Shown: positions 53,598 to 64,000 of the stretch, one piece after another
Numbering within the stretch: the stretch's first letter is position 1
Layout: every line of letters starts with the position of its first letter
Assembly (NCBI GenBank): GCA_030848705.1
Contig: CM061236.1
Location: 139,057,970 to 139,121,969 of the forward strand
Source of the DNA: Heracleum sosnowskyi
Taxonomy: Eukaryota; Streptophyta; Magnoliopsida; Apiales; Apiaceae
Reading direction: 5' to 3'
DNA: 64,000 bases
Position numbers and translations under genes: made by a program
The notes under the pieces: generated by a model
Told to the model about the DNA's origin: nothing
The model's database searches: none
What the model saw: the letters and a program-made list of their open reading frames with translations, nothing else

Positions 53598-56358
53598 TGT
53601 GCTACCCTCAACTCCAAGATGGACTCTCTCTCAACTGGTGGTTGATGGTTTTGCTGCTACTCAACTCTCTATTCAGTTCCTTACTGACCTAGTAGCTGCC
53701 AACTCAACTAAGGGGGAGAAGGTAGCAAGATCAGAATCATTGCCTATTCAGGAATCAGGTGGAACTCAGGGGGAGCCTGTAGCTGTGGAGACCAGAGGGG
53801 GAGCTAAAATGAAAGCAATGTCTAAGGGGGAGCAAGTCAAACCAAGCAGTGCACAACCACAGGATAAAGCTGAAAAGCCTGTTGAAGTGGAAATGGATGG
53901 AGAAAGGGTGTTAATGTCAAAGGAAACTCAAGATGCATTGCAAAGAAGACCTGCATCTAGACATCCAATCTTGCCTCCTGTGTTGATTAGAGAGCCAACT
54001 CCAGAAACTCAAGAAACTGCTCTACAGAAGAAATGGAGAGAAATGGAGGAACAAAACAAACTTGGGAAAGGTAAAGGGAAACTGCCTGAATCCATCCAAA
54101 AGGGAATTATTTGGACAAATGGCACTCAATTTGATCAAGAAGAAGCCAATGTCTTGATGGTGGATTACAGGGAGAGCACATTACACAACCATGACAGTGA
54201 ATTTAGCAGTTTGGTGGAAAAAGCAATGAATGCTCCAAGCAACCGTCCAACCAACACCACAAAACTGTTAAAGGAACAAATTACTAGTGTCAGTGTAATG
54301 GTGAATGATGAGAAAAGATGGGCTGTAAGTATTTATCTCACTTCTGGCATATCTTATTTCATCACAATGCAATTATTGCAGAGTCTGCCAGCAAAGGTGT
54401 TGTGTGCCTTGAAGGGAAAGATCAGGGCAACTCAAACACCATTCAATGAAATATTGGATATGCAAATCCAGAACCTGCTCATACAAAAACTACCTGAAGT
54501 CTACACAAATCCACCATGTGTTTTCTATAGATCTAAAACTAAGGATGGCACAAGAAGGAACAACTTCATGAATTTGGTTGGCACATCCAGAATGGAAACC
54601 AAGTCAATTCTGAAAGTGTTAGATGGAATACTCAATTCAAATGCCAATCCAGGAAGAGCTTATGCTGTTCAAGAGATCTACAAAATGCTGGTGTTGAGAG
54701 ACAAGGCACTGGGAGCTAGAGTGAAGGAACTAATCTCTAGAGCCAATGCCAAAAGAAATGATCAAGGTGGAAGTTGCCTCTATGACCTTCCTCCTCAGGA
54801 TGATGATGATGAGGTTGGAGGTGGTGAAGCTTCTGGAAATGCTGGAAATGCTGGTGGAAGTAATTCTGGGAATACTGGTATTCAATCCCAAAATGAAGGA
54901 AATGAAGAAACTCCTAATCAGGAAAAGAAAGATATTGGTGCTACAGATGAAGAGGAGTCAAGAATACTGGAAGCTTTGGAGGCAGGCATTCTTAGATGTG
55001 CTATTGACTGCATAAATACAGAAAAAGATGATGTCACCAAAGGTACTGTCGACAAGGATACTGTCATAGAAGATGCTGTCATGGAAGATACTGTCGACAA
55101 AGGTACTGTCAAGAAAGGTTCTGTCAAGGATGAAGCCAAAGCTACTGTCAAGCCCATAAGACTGAAAGCCAAAGCAAGAACATGGTTTTCTAGACAGAAA
55201 CCTGAAGGAAAGCACAAGTACTCAGGAAAGGAAAAGACCACTGGATTTGGCAGGAATCTTAAGAAGCCAATTCAATCAATTCCTCCCAACAGTCTTAAGA
55301 TACAACAGATGCAATCTAGAGAAATCAAGAGTGTTGAGGTAAAGATGGATGCAAATCAAGAGGTCACTGAGTACATTCTTTGGTGGGAAGGTTCAAGATC
55401 TACCGAGGTTGATAAGGACTTCAACCTGGTGTCCACATCAACCAGTGGTAGGACATCTACCATAGATAAAAGGAGAATTGACTTCTTCTACCTGGAAAGA
55501 ATGGTAGAGTTGTTGGAGAGTTATGATAATGTTCCAGAGTCTGTCATGGAACATATTTTGAAATATCAGGATGATAGGGATGCTGAATTGTATCATAAAT
55601 TTGGCTACAATTTTGCAGATTTTGATGATGCTGATATTCTAACTGATCTCCCAGCTTCTCCTATACCATATCACTGGTACTATGAGTTTGATGACTCACC
55701 CGCAGAAGAAAGGAAAACCCAACCCACAGAGGAAGGGCAACCCAAGCCAAGCAAAAGACCTGACTCTTCTCAATACGCTAAATATCAGTCAGAACTTGAT
55801 AAGAAGGAAGCTGAACTCCTGGAAAGATGCAAGACTGCCAACAAGGCAGAAAGTGAAGCTCCAAATTATCAAACATGTATGCTGGAAAATCCCTTAAGAA
55901 TCAGGCATCTAAAAGAAGAAATCTATGTTTGCAGCTTGCACAAGCTAAAAACAACTATTCTGAAGGATTTACAGTATATGGTTGCTGGATCAATTCATCC
56001 CCTGGAGCAGATATGTTCTGACAAGATAGAGGAATTATTGGAAAGGAGAAAAGGAGAAGATTCGAAGCTGGACAAGCAAAGGAGGATGTCTCTCAATGCT
56101 TATCGAGGAAGTAGATTCAAGCTCATTCATGAAGAACTCCATTTCAGAAGCTATCCATTTGATCAAGAGCAATGGTTGAATCTCAGGGATGCCAGTTCTC
56201 TTATTTCTCCTACTATCAAGAAGATCATTGAAGAAATAGAAGATGCTGCAGTTTCTGCTGCTGAAATTTCTCTTATAGAAGGTCTAAGAGGCTGCTTGGT
56301 AGAAGCTCTCAGAAGAGAGGAAGTAACAAGACAGAAGAGGAAATCTCAAGCTAAGTAA
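53545..56358 (+). CDS. Copia accessory ORF B
   Basis: 937 codons in a different frame from ORF A and overlapping its end. The ATG at 53545 may not be a real start, because the first 30 codons mirror ORF A in a shifted frame. The body has low-complexity acidic and basic parts, a Gly/Asn run (GNAGNAGGSNSGN) near 430, and a run of DTV, GTV and DAV encoded by eight CTGTC-type motifs at 55028-55148. A folded-looking C-terminal half follows (KVDANQ, WWEGS, LERMVELLESYDNVPESVMEHILKYQD) with a predicted coiled coil (about 740-790), ending KRKSQAK. No membrane segment. ORFs A and B were probably one protein in the ancestor, since a stop and a frame change lie together near 53595-53645. Function unknown. 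Confidence 0.7.
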   Translation: MVAPLLLMETGLQLWKDSVLPSTPRWTLSQLVVDGFAATQLSIQFLTDLVAANSTKGEKVARSESLPIQESGGTQGEPVAVETRGGAKMKAMSKGEQVKPSSAQPQDKAEKPVEVEMDGERVLMSKETQDALQRRPASRHPILPPVLIREPTPETQETALQKKWREMEEQNKLGKGKGKLPESIQKGIIWTNGTQFDQEEANVLMVDYRESTLHNHDSEFSSLVEKAMNAPSNRPTNTTKLLKEQITSVSVMVNDEKRWAVSIYLTSGISYFITMQLLQSLPAKVLCALKGKIRATQTPFNEILDMQIQNLLIQKLPEVYTNPPCVFYRSKTKDGTRRNNFMNLVGTSRMETKSILKVLDGILNSNANPGRAYAVQEIYKMLVLRDKALGARVKELISRANAKRNDQGGSCLYDLPPQDDDDEVGGGEASGNAGNAGGSNSGNTGIQSQNEGNEETPNQEKKDIGATDEEESRILEALEAGILRCAIDCINTEKDDVTKGTVDKDTVIEDAVMEDTVDKGTVKKGSVKDEAKATVKPIRLKAKARTWFSRQKPEGKHKYSGKEKTTGFGRNLKKPIQSIPPNSLKIQQMQSREIKSVEVKMDANQEVTEYILWWEGSRSTEVDKDFNLVSTSTSGRTSTIDKRRIDFFYLERMVELLESYDNVPESVMEHILKYQDDRDAELYHKFGYNFADFDDADILTDLPASPIPYHWYYEFDDSPAEERKTQPTEEGQPKPSKRPDSSQYAKYQSELDKKEAELLERCKTANKAESEAPNYQTCMLENPLRIRHLKEEIYVCSLHKLKTTILKDLQYMVAGSIHPLEQICSDKIEELLERRKGEDSKLDKQRRMSLNAYRGSRFKLIHEELHFRSYPFDQEQWLNLRDASSLISPTIKKIIEEIEDAAVSAAEISLIEGLRGCLVEALRREEVTRQKRKSQAK

Positions 56359-56440
56359 ACATTCTAAATCCATTCTGATCTTGTTAGTTAAGTTGTCAGC
56401 ATATATTGTAAATTTGTTGTTATTGTCCATAAAAACAAAT

Positions 56441-56449
56441 TGGGGGAGA
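56441..56449 (+). other. Polypurine tract of copia element
   Basis: TGGGGGAGA one base before the 3' LTR; primes plus-strand DNA synthesis. Confidence 0.85.
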
Positions 56450-56450
56450 T

Positions 56451-57440
56451 TGTTGGGATTTATGGGTGATAGCATAGGAACAACTTAACTTTGTATATAC
56501 TTAATTTTTAACTAAGTAGAACATACTGTCACAGCCAAAGTATGTTCTTCTAATCAGTATGCAATGTTAGTTTAATTGTGTAATTTGGAAGAAGTTCACT
56601 TTCTGTGTTCAAGCCTCAAAGAACGCATATTGGATGACAGCATGAATAAAGGTTACTGTCATAAGAATTGACAGTAAGATTATAAGAAGACAGAATGTTG
56701 CAAGTCAAGACAGCATATTCACTCTGACAGCAACATTGGCGGAAGACTACGCGACAGCAACTTTAGCCCTCGACAGCAAGTTTGGAAACCTCGACAGCAC
56801 ACTATGCAGGGAACTCGTACTGTCACCAAAAGCACATTCTTGTGACAGCAAGCTTTGCGGCAAAAGTAACTGTCTCGAGAAAGACCCTTGTTCTAAGTAT
56901 CTTTCTCAGTCAAATCCTGTGACAGTTTCAATGTTCAAGAAACAGGCGTGATGCAGTATCCCTAAGCTGCACCAAGTCTGCAAGACTACGACAGAAGCTT
57001 CAAGCACTGCAAACAAAAGCGAATCAATTCAAGAGCAAGGTCAAGTCTCTATTTGCTGAATTGTTTTAGCTAGAAATAGAATGAATCTAGGTTGCTTTTG
57101 TTATGATGTATATCTGACAGCAGCTTCACAAACCCGTGACTGATAGTGATAGGATTAGTCTTATACCTACTGTCAATTCATTCTAGAGATGTAACGAAGA
57201 CTAGCAAGTGCCTTGAAGAAAAACGAAGCTCAAGATTTCTCTCTTGAGGTTGTAGCAACACTTTGCAAAATAAATAAAACATTTATTTTGTGAATACTGT
57301 CTTCTCTAATTTACTGTTTGTGAATGCATACATATTATTGATAACATTAAATCTTAGTTTTAGTTGTTGAAACTGAGATTGAATTTTATCAGTATTGCAT
57401 TCACCCCCCCCCCCCCTTCTGCAATACACAAGGACCAACA
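56451..57440 (+). repeat. 3' LTR, 990 bp
   Basis: Colinear with the 5' LTR. Differences: a 66-bp deletion whose ends share TGAC (about 57117), about ten substitutions (mostly C/T or A/G), and a C run longer by two or three. At two sites the 3' LTR reads GACAGCA where the 5' LTR reads GACAACA. Confidence 0.95.
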
Positions 57441-60400
57441 TATAGTTTTATAATCCAACGGATCAAATACTTTTGGTAGTACAGTTACCGACCAAAGTTT
57501 TGGATAAGATCTTCCTTACGCTTATTATATATTTATTACCCATACAACACACGATTGTTTTTTTAATATTTATAATTATATTTATTTATGAATATTTTAA
57601 TATTTAAAAGTTATTAGGTTACATGATTAAATTATTGTTAAAAAAGATTTAGCCAAAAAAATTGTAGTTAAAAATTTTATATTTATTATATTTTACACGC
57701 TCAATTTAATATTTGTTTATATTGAGTTATAAAAGTTAGATTTGGCCAATTTTACGGTTCACATGAAATTCACAAAATAATCTTTAATTTAGTTGTGGTT
57801 TAATAGTTCTTTTTCAATTAAAAACTATTCTAAAACTAAAAAGAGAATAAAGTGACGAAATTTAATGTTGAGAATTCTATTCGATTTAGGAAATCTACCT
57901 AACTTATATGTAGTTTAGATTATTAGAATAACCTTTATTAACCAAATACAGGTTTTAATGTTAAATCTAACGGTTTTCACCTATCTATTTAAGATTAAAC
58001 GATTTTTATTATTTTGGTTATAAATGGGTTTCCTTATTTAATTACAACTATTTTTATGTTTTAACTTTTTGGAAAATCCAATCCTAATATAATATATTTT
58101 AACTTATATCATTTTTAGATAATAATTTCTTTTTATATGATATAATCTTGATCATCTATTTTTAAAAATATTGGATCTAACGTTGAGAATGTTTTGGCGG
58201 TATTTAGGACCAAACTACCAGGATAACATCATTAATTTTTTTTCATTTTTTTAATTTTTTAATTTTTTAATTTTTTTAAATATTTATTGCTAAAATATAA
58301 TATACTCTTTTTTGTAATATGTTAATGATGCGGGAACTTTGAACTTTTGAGAAAATAAATTATCAATTAAAATATATATTTTTTTGTAATAGTTCTTCTT
58401 TTAAAGTAGTACACTGTGACGATCAAAATTCTGTATAAAATTCATTTTTTTATAGTATATCCCGTAAATATCTATGTTATTATATTAAAGACTAAATAAT
58501 GAAAGTTTTCTTATAAGTGTGGTCGCTTTGTTTGATCACTCAATCCATAATCGTTGGATCTTTCAAATTAAATTGTTGAGAAACGTTTCATATAACAGTA
58601 AAATAATCATGTAGAATGATCTAAGATTTGAATCTACCAACAACATATTAAAATTTACAGGTTTTTTTTTGGAAAAAAAAAAAGATTTTTTCATTTTTTT
58701 TCTTTGAGACATAGGTTATTTGATAATATTTTTTGTAAAGTACGATTTTTCAGAAAAGTATTATACTAATTGATTAACAAACTTTTAAAGTTTCGAATTT
58801 AATAATTTACAATGTATGTAGGTTAAAAAAGTTAGGTCTGTTCTGTAGCTGAGTCTACAATTTCAAAATACGGTTTTTTTTAACATGAATATAGTCCTGC
58901 TAACAATGAAATTAAGTCTTTAAATAAAATCTTATTATAAATAAAATACACTTTTTTAATATATATTATGCTTATTATATAAAAGAGTTTAATATAATAA
59001 GGATATTAAGTACATACTGATATAAGTATCTTACTAACTGCTTTTACTTTTAATGTTTTGGTTTTATTTATAGTGTATATAAAATTTTAAAATACATTAT
59101 TACTTTAAAATTATTAAACAGAATAAAAATTATGTTATGATTATATAAAATTTTATTCTCATATTATTATAGTCTTTATCGATTTGAATTTGTTCTTAAT
59201 TTATTTTAATATTTTATTGAAAAAAGATAAAATTTCAATATTTAAAAGAATTAGTGGAAAAATAAATAAATTGGTGCTACAATTATAAAAAAATATTTAT
59301 TAAAATTTAGATACTCACTTTACTATTTGGGTTCTATCCTTAGTTTTAGAAATTGAATTTTGACGATTTTACAACCTACGTGAAACTAACGAAATTATCT
59401 ATAATTTAATGATGATTTAATAATTATTATCTAACTTGACCAGTTGACCTACCCATAAACCGAAAAGAAAAGATGGTTAAATATTATATTCAAAATTATT
59501 GTTTATGAATATGAAACCCTCAATATTTTAATAATATTTTGATATTATCATTTTATGTTTGTTATATGTAAAATAATATAATTATAATTTGGATTAATCA
59601 AATTGTTATGCTCCTTCAGAAAAAAAATGTTGGAGTTCTCCTAAGTCTCTTATAACGCGGGTCCACATGTATCATTGTTATATGATATACATGAGCATTA
59701 CATTGATAATTTTTAATATTGTAATCGATATGAATTGTTATCTGATATTTGGTTTAATAATTATTATCTAACTTGAACTATACATAAATTAAAAAGAAAA
59801 TATATTTAAGAATTTTTACAGAGAAAAATTTTAAATTATCAAACTATACTTTTTAGTATTTAAATATAATTCTATTATTAATCAGATACACTTTTTAATA
59901 TTAGATCTAACAATTCTCATCGATCTATTTAAGATCTAACTGTAATAATTAATTTGGTCGTATAGTGGTCGTACACGGACCAGATCGATTTTAATTTTTT
60001 TTAATGTTTTTTAATATTTTATTAAAATAAACATAGAATTTATAAATTTAAAAGAATTAGGAAAAAAATTAAATTGGTGCTACAATAATAAAAAAAATTA
60101 TTAAAATTTAGATAATAACTTTACTGTTTGGGCTCTATCTTGAGTTTTAGACAACAGATTTTAACAATTTTACAGCCCACGCGAAGCTAACAAAATTATC
60201 TTTAATTTAATGATGGTTTAATAATTATTATCTAACTGGAACTATCCATAAACTAAAGAGAAAAGATAATTACGATTTTTTACAAAAAGATTTCTATTCA
60301 ATATAGAAAACCTATTTATAATTGGTTTAAATTAAAAAAAAATTATTAAAATTTAGATAATCACTTTACTGTTTGGACTCTATCTCTAGTTTTATACAAC

Positions 60401-60771
60401 AGATTTTAACAATTTTACAGCCCACGCGAAGCTAACAAAATTATCTTTAATTTAATGATGGTTTAATAATTATTATCTAACTGGAACTATCCATAAAATA
60501 AAGAGAAAAGATAATTACGATTTTTTACATAAAGATTTCTATTCAATATAGAAAACCTATTTATAATTGGTTTAAATTATCAATATACACCTTTTAGTAT
60601 TTAAATACTATCCTATTATTAATCAAATACAATTTTTAATATTATATTTAACGGTCCTCATCGATTTGAATATTTATAGTTTTATAATCCAACGGATCAT
60701 ATACTTTTGGTAGTACAGTCACCGACCAAAGTTTTGGATAAGATATCACTTACACTTATTATATATAAGGA
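57441..60771 (-). mobile_element. Helitron-like family 2, second tandem unit and remnant
   Basis: 57441-57540 is the rest of the unit split by copia. From 57541 (CATACAACACACGATTG) a second unit repeats 38890-42986 with deletions, and ends AAGGA at 60771. Inside it, about 60096-60330 is duplicated at 60336-60570. No gene. Confidence 0.65.
60675..60679. other. Empty copy of the copia target site
   Basis: ATTTGAATATTTATAGTTTTATAATCC-type sequence runs uninterrupted across TATAG here, matching the left flank (42961-42986) and right flank (57441 onward) of the copia element joined together. Confidence 0.92.
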
Positions 60772-61054
60772 GTTAATAAAGATTTAATTTAATTTAATGT
60801 AATATGAATTGAATATTAGTATTAATGAAAAATGTATTTTTATTAAGTTCTAATGATTTCTAATCCAATTCTAATACTAATACTCCCACTTTGATTTATA
60901 TCATTTTTAGATAGTAGTTTCTATTTTTATATGATATAATCTTGATCGTCTATTTTTAAAAATATCATATCCAACGGTTGAGATTGTTTTGGCGGTACTA
61001 AGGACCAACCAAAGTTTTGGATAAGATCTCCCTTACGCTTATTATATATAAGGA
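60772..61054 (-). mobile_element. Helitron family 2, short 5' fragment
   Basis: Ends, on the minus strand, with TCCTTATATATAATAAGCG and carries the GATCTTATCCAAAACTTTGG signature. Truncated. Confidence 0.5.
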
Positions 61055-62150
61055 TTTAATTTAATAAAGAGTTAATGTACGATGTTCCCAGCGTCGATTT
61101 GCTGTTATTATGTCGTTGATAATTTGTTTCTAAATTTTCTTGATATTATTAATATTAACCCGGCTACGTACCAACTTAACTTTGTCCGGCTGCCCCCATC
61201 ATATATTATTAAACAAATCAACAATTGTCTTGCTCTTGCAGTATATATAATCAGAAGGGACCATTTATAATTACTTCTTGCGACTGTCTTCCTCAGTCTC
61301 ACGGTCCACCAGAAATAGACATTCAATTCATCTACTTGCTAACCTATCATGCAACTATACAAGCTAAATGCAAATGAATAGATTCGAAGCAATGTGATGG
61401 AAATTCGGAGTATACATTTTCTGATTTTTTTTTTTTGCAAGATTAACTTTTCTGATTATTATTTGATCAAGAATTTTCACATGTGAAATCGAAACTTTGA
61501 AAAATCAATTGAATTCTTACTTTTCAAGTTGTGAATAGTTAAAAATCGTGAGCTTAAGCTTTAGTTTCGGATTTTTTTTATCTATTTTCTTCTGCGTGTC
61601 GACGTCGAGACGTTTACTTCCTACTATTCAAATATGTAAATAAAATGGTTACTTATTAAAAAAAAATAAAAAAAAATCGATTGAGTTAATTATTAAGCAA
61701 TTGCCACACATTCTCTACTACTGTACTTTGCTAGTTCATCAGATTGAGTTAATTATTAAGCAATTGTCCTGTAGTTCAAAGAAAATGACAATGAGATCTG
61801 GATCTAGCAGTGATCAATTGCCACACATTCTCTGATATTTATTATAAAAATATCTTAGGTTTGTGTTTCATTCAAACAAATTAGTCTTAAAGTCAAGAAA
61901 TGTCGATGTTAAATAGTAAATTCGAAAAAAAGTGGTTGCAGGAAAGATAAGTATACTGATTAAACAATCAGACTTCGTCAGTTCATTTCTCCTGGACCTT
62001 AAATTTTTTAACAACTTGCAATGTTTTATAATAAATTATAGTTTTTAATTAGGCTGGAGAATCATCAACTTGCAAAATTCGTTCTCATAACAACTTGGCT
62101 GCGCTTTTACACATTGCGCCCCTCTTGGTCCCGTGTCCGTGTATCACTTA
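61055..62150. other. Intergenic
   Basis: No supported gene; the frames at 61082-61326 overlap on opposite strands and match nothing recognised. 61505-61645 is the third copy of segment Y. A short repeat (GAGTTAATTATTAAGCAATTG) occurs at about 61685 and 61745. Confidence 0.5.
61505..61645 (+). repeat. Duplicated segment Y, copy 3 (empty site)
   Basis: Third copy of the 37006/37924 segment, about 23.5 kb away, again lacking the Stowaway element; slightly diverged (GTCGACGTCGAGACG). Confidence 0.8.
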
Positions 62151-62549
62151 GACCATCTCCGATCCATAACACTCTAATAATGTAATTTTTATATTATTTT
62201 AGTGTAAAAATTACATTATTCAAAATATCAACTCCAATTCATTTACACTATATCTTGCATTAAATGTCTAAAAAAATATATGATATTTTCACTTTTTCAA
62301 AAGCAAGTACTTTAAATAGGGAATGAGAGAAATAAATTTATTTTTGTTAACAAACAAAATGATAATATAGAAATTATGAAAGACGCCTAATTTAGTGTAA
62401 AAGTTACACCAAACGTATTTTTGACATCAAATTTGGTGTCTAATTATTCATTTGATGTAATTTTTACACTAATATAATGTTGAATTGAAGTGACTTTTAC
62501 ACTATAAATTACACTATAATAACGTTATAGTGTTGCATTGAAGTTGCTC
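62151..62549. mobile_element. Tourist-like MITE
   Basis: Left end GACCATCTCCGATCCATAACACTC and inverted right end GAGCAACTTCAATGCAACACTAT; TTA on both sides (62148-62150, 62550-62552). Not coding. Confidence 0.8.
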
Positions 62550-62552
62550 TTA

Positions 62553-63925
62553 TCTATTTTGGATCTCGTCAAAATTTCTGTCGGGTCCGCCCAACCTAGC
62601 CGACCTAGGGTTTGCTACAAAGAAAATCTGCTTATCATTTTACACATGTGCAGTTACGATTTTTATTTTTGACTAAAACTACAAATCATATTTTGACAAA
62701 ACAACAAAAAGAAAAAGAAATTCATACATTTGTACCCTTTTATCGAAAACGAGAACAAAATATATATATGGATGAATATAATTTTTAACCCTTTTATAAT
62801 TATACCGTGGATTTTCTAATTGTCCTTAATTATGACCTGCTGTAAGGAAGTGAAATTGGCTATTTTCCTCAACCTACATTTGTGTGGTACCATATGTTTT
62901 TGTAGTTTCGTATATATCAAATCCACCTGCATAGCTGTTGTACGTGCGTCCGTATCAATTATTTGTTTTGATTAAAGCTTGTTTATTAATGTCGCTGCAT
63001 ATATACCTGGGTTACAGCCTCATAACAAATGGAAAGTTAAGTGGAATATATTTAATTGAAAGTGACGAAAAGAGAATAAGCTATTAAAAAAAAGTGATGA
63101 AAAGGGCTGCTTGCCGACACACGTCATAATTATCGAAAACTTCACTTATTTATCAGTAAGGTTTCGACATAACTTAATTATATTAACTAGGCAATTTATC
63201 TGCGCTTTGTGCGGCTAATAAATTATTATTATTATTAAGTATTCAAATTCAATAGCGTTAAATTTTACTATTATTTTAAAAAAAGTTATAAGCTATTTTA
63301 AGACTTTTTCAGGAAAAAAATTGTTTCATAATGATCTGCATGAACTTTAGTTGAAAAACCACTCTCATTATAATCTAAAATTTTAATAATCTCAAAAAAA
63401 AATCATAAACGTGAAATATACTAATCACAATGAACGTAAATCTTTACGACTTAAAATTGTAATATTAAATATATCAAACAACGTTCTTAAAAGCCGACAC
63501 CCCTCTCATAAAATAAATGCTTGGTAGTTTATTCTGATTTAATCGTTAGAGAAAAGGATCGGGTTAATTCAGTTTAATCAGGTTAGTTACACTTTATGTG
63601 TAATTTCTTCATATATGAAAGAAAAAATTTGTCGATATCACCGGTATGCAAATTCTAAATATTAACCGAGAAATCTACATCATTCAATTAACTCATGATT
63701 CATTCACAGACACTAATAAAGGATTTCTCAAAAAGTTAAGAATGTATCCTATACTCACTCGAAAAGAAATTGCCGTTACCTTTTGATTAGGGAATAAAAA
63801 ATGACACGATATATTATAGTCCTCATTTTACCTAAAAAATCTTACTTTTGTATAGATAATTAATAATATATGTTTAACATAACAATTATAATGCTTAAAT
63901 AAAGTTTACTAAACATTTATATAAA
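62553..63925. other. Intergenic
   Basis: No gene seen. At 63187-63215 a CTAG followed by CTGCGCTTTGTGCGG may be a worn minus-strand Helitron 3' end. Otherwise ordinary AT-rich sequence. Confidence 0.4.
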
Positions 63926-64000
63926 TCTATACTGTATTATTAAAGCCGAAACATTGAAAGTTTTGATTTTCGGTTAACGGTCGGTTTTTGGTTTTCGGTA
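63926..64000 (+). mobile_element. Helitron-like 5' terminus, cut by window end
   Basis: TCTATACTGTATTATTAAAG then GAAACATTGAAAGTTTTG, the family 1 5' signature, followed by TTTTCGGTTAACGGTCGG. Confidence 0.6.

Larger units (their letters stand above)
42987..57440 (+). mobile_element. Complete Ty1/copia retrotransposon (SIRE/Maximus-like), 14.45 kb
   Basis: LTRs start TGTTGGG and end CCAACA. The 5-bp target duplication TATAG lies at 42982-42986 and 57441-57445. Order: 5' LTR, primer site, gag, UAG, pol (protease, integrase, RT, RNase H), short acidic ORF, accessory ORF A, accessory ORF B, purine tract, 3' LTR. Integrase before RT defines copia. Length, gag type and extra ORFs after pol suggest the SIRE/Maximus lineage. 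The hexamer TGACAG/CTGTCA recurs throughout. About ten substitutions separate the LTRs, so the insertion is recent. Confidence 0.95.

Noticed and set aside
51318..56358. Retroviral-type envelope gene
   Set aside because: No signal peptide, membrane helix or fusion-like segment seen; only the position matches.
61082..61326. Overlapping 62- and 72-codon frames on opposite strands
   Set aside because: No family, no promoter, low-complexity composition.

Overview
The window is nuclear DNA of a flowering plant, most likely a eudicot. Genes are split by short GT-AG introns in AT-rich DNA. The four host gene families are plant-type, and Ty1/copia, Ty3/gypsy, Helitron, Stowaway, Tourist, hAT and CACTA pieces fill the rest. 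The species cannot be named from sequence alone.

Layout. 1-2959: decayed 3' end of a Tat-like Ty3/gypsy element (integrase with stops, a repeat-rich spacer, the 3' LTR). 2960-12883: very AT-rich Helitron-like elements, some in head-to-tail array, with two nested terminal-inverted-repeat elements. 13355-17837 (+): ten-exon DUF676-type serine esterase, 364 aa. 18844-27791 (+): fourteen-exon plastid-type ATP-dependent phosphofructokinase (PFK4/5-like), 533 aa, with a long CT repeat just before its start codon. 28661-30700: small MITEs. 31756-34755 (+): seven-exon G-type lectin S-receptor-like kinase. 35241-36128 (-): intronless group IX-type ERF factor, convergent with the kinase. 36770-38815: local duplications carrying two Stowaway MITEs. 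38816-61054: minus-strand Helitron-like DNA, duplicated in tandem and split by a 14.45-kb copia element at 42987-57440. 61055-64000: non-coding DNA with one Tourist-like MITE and a Helitron start at the window edge.

The copia element is the most unusual part. It is complete and young: LTRs of 1054 and 990 bp, about ten substitutions between them, TATAG target duplications, and an uninterrupted copy of its target site 3.2 kb away. It has a SIRE/Maximus-type gag and pol separated by one in-frame UAG. Downstream of pol lie a short acidic ORF and two long accessory ORFs without membrane segments. The hexamer TGACAG/CTGTCA recurs in both orientations through the LTRs, in a dense non-coding cluster just upstream of the first long accessory ORF, and inside gag and both accessory ORFs, where it always reads as Thr-Val or Ala-Val. 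My interpretation is a DNA-level self-recognition or regulatory site, possibly bound by an element-encoded or host TALE-type protein.

The four host genes share no evident pathway: lipid or ester hydrolysis, plastid glycolysis, cell-surface signalling, and stress or defence transcription. All exon boundaries were placed by hand from GT/AG sites, reading frame and family similarity. No search or alignment program was run.
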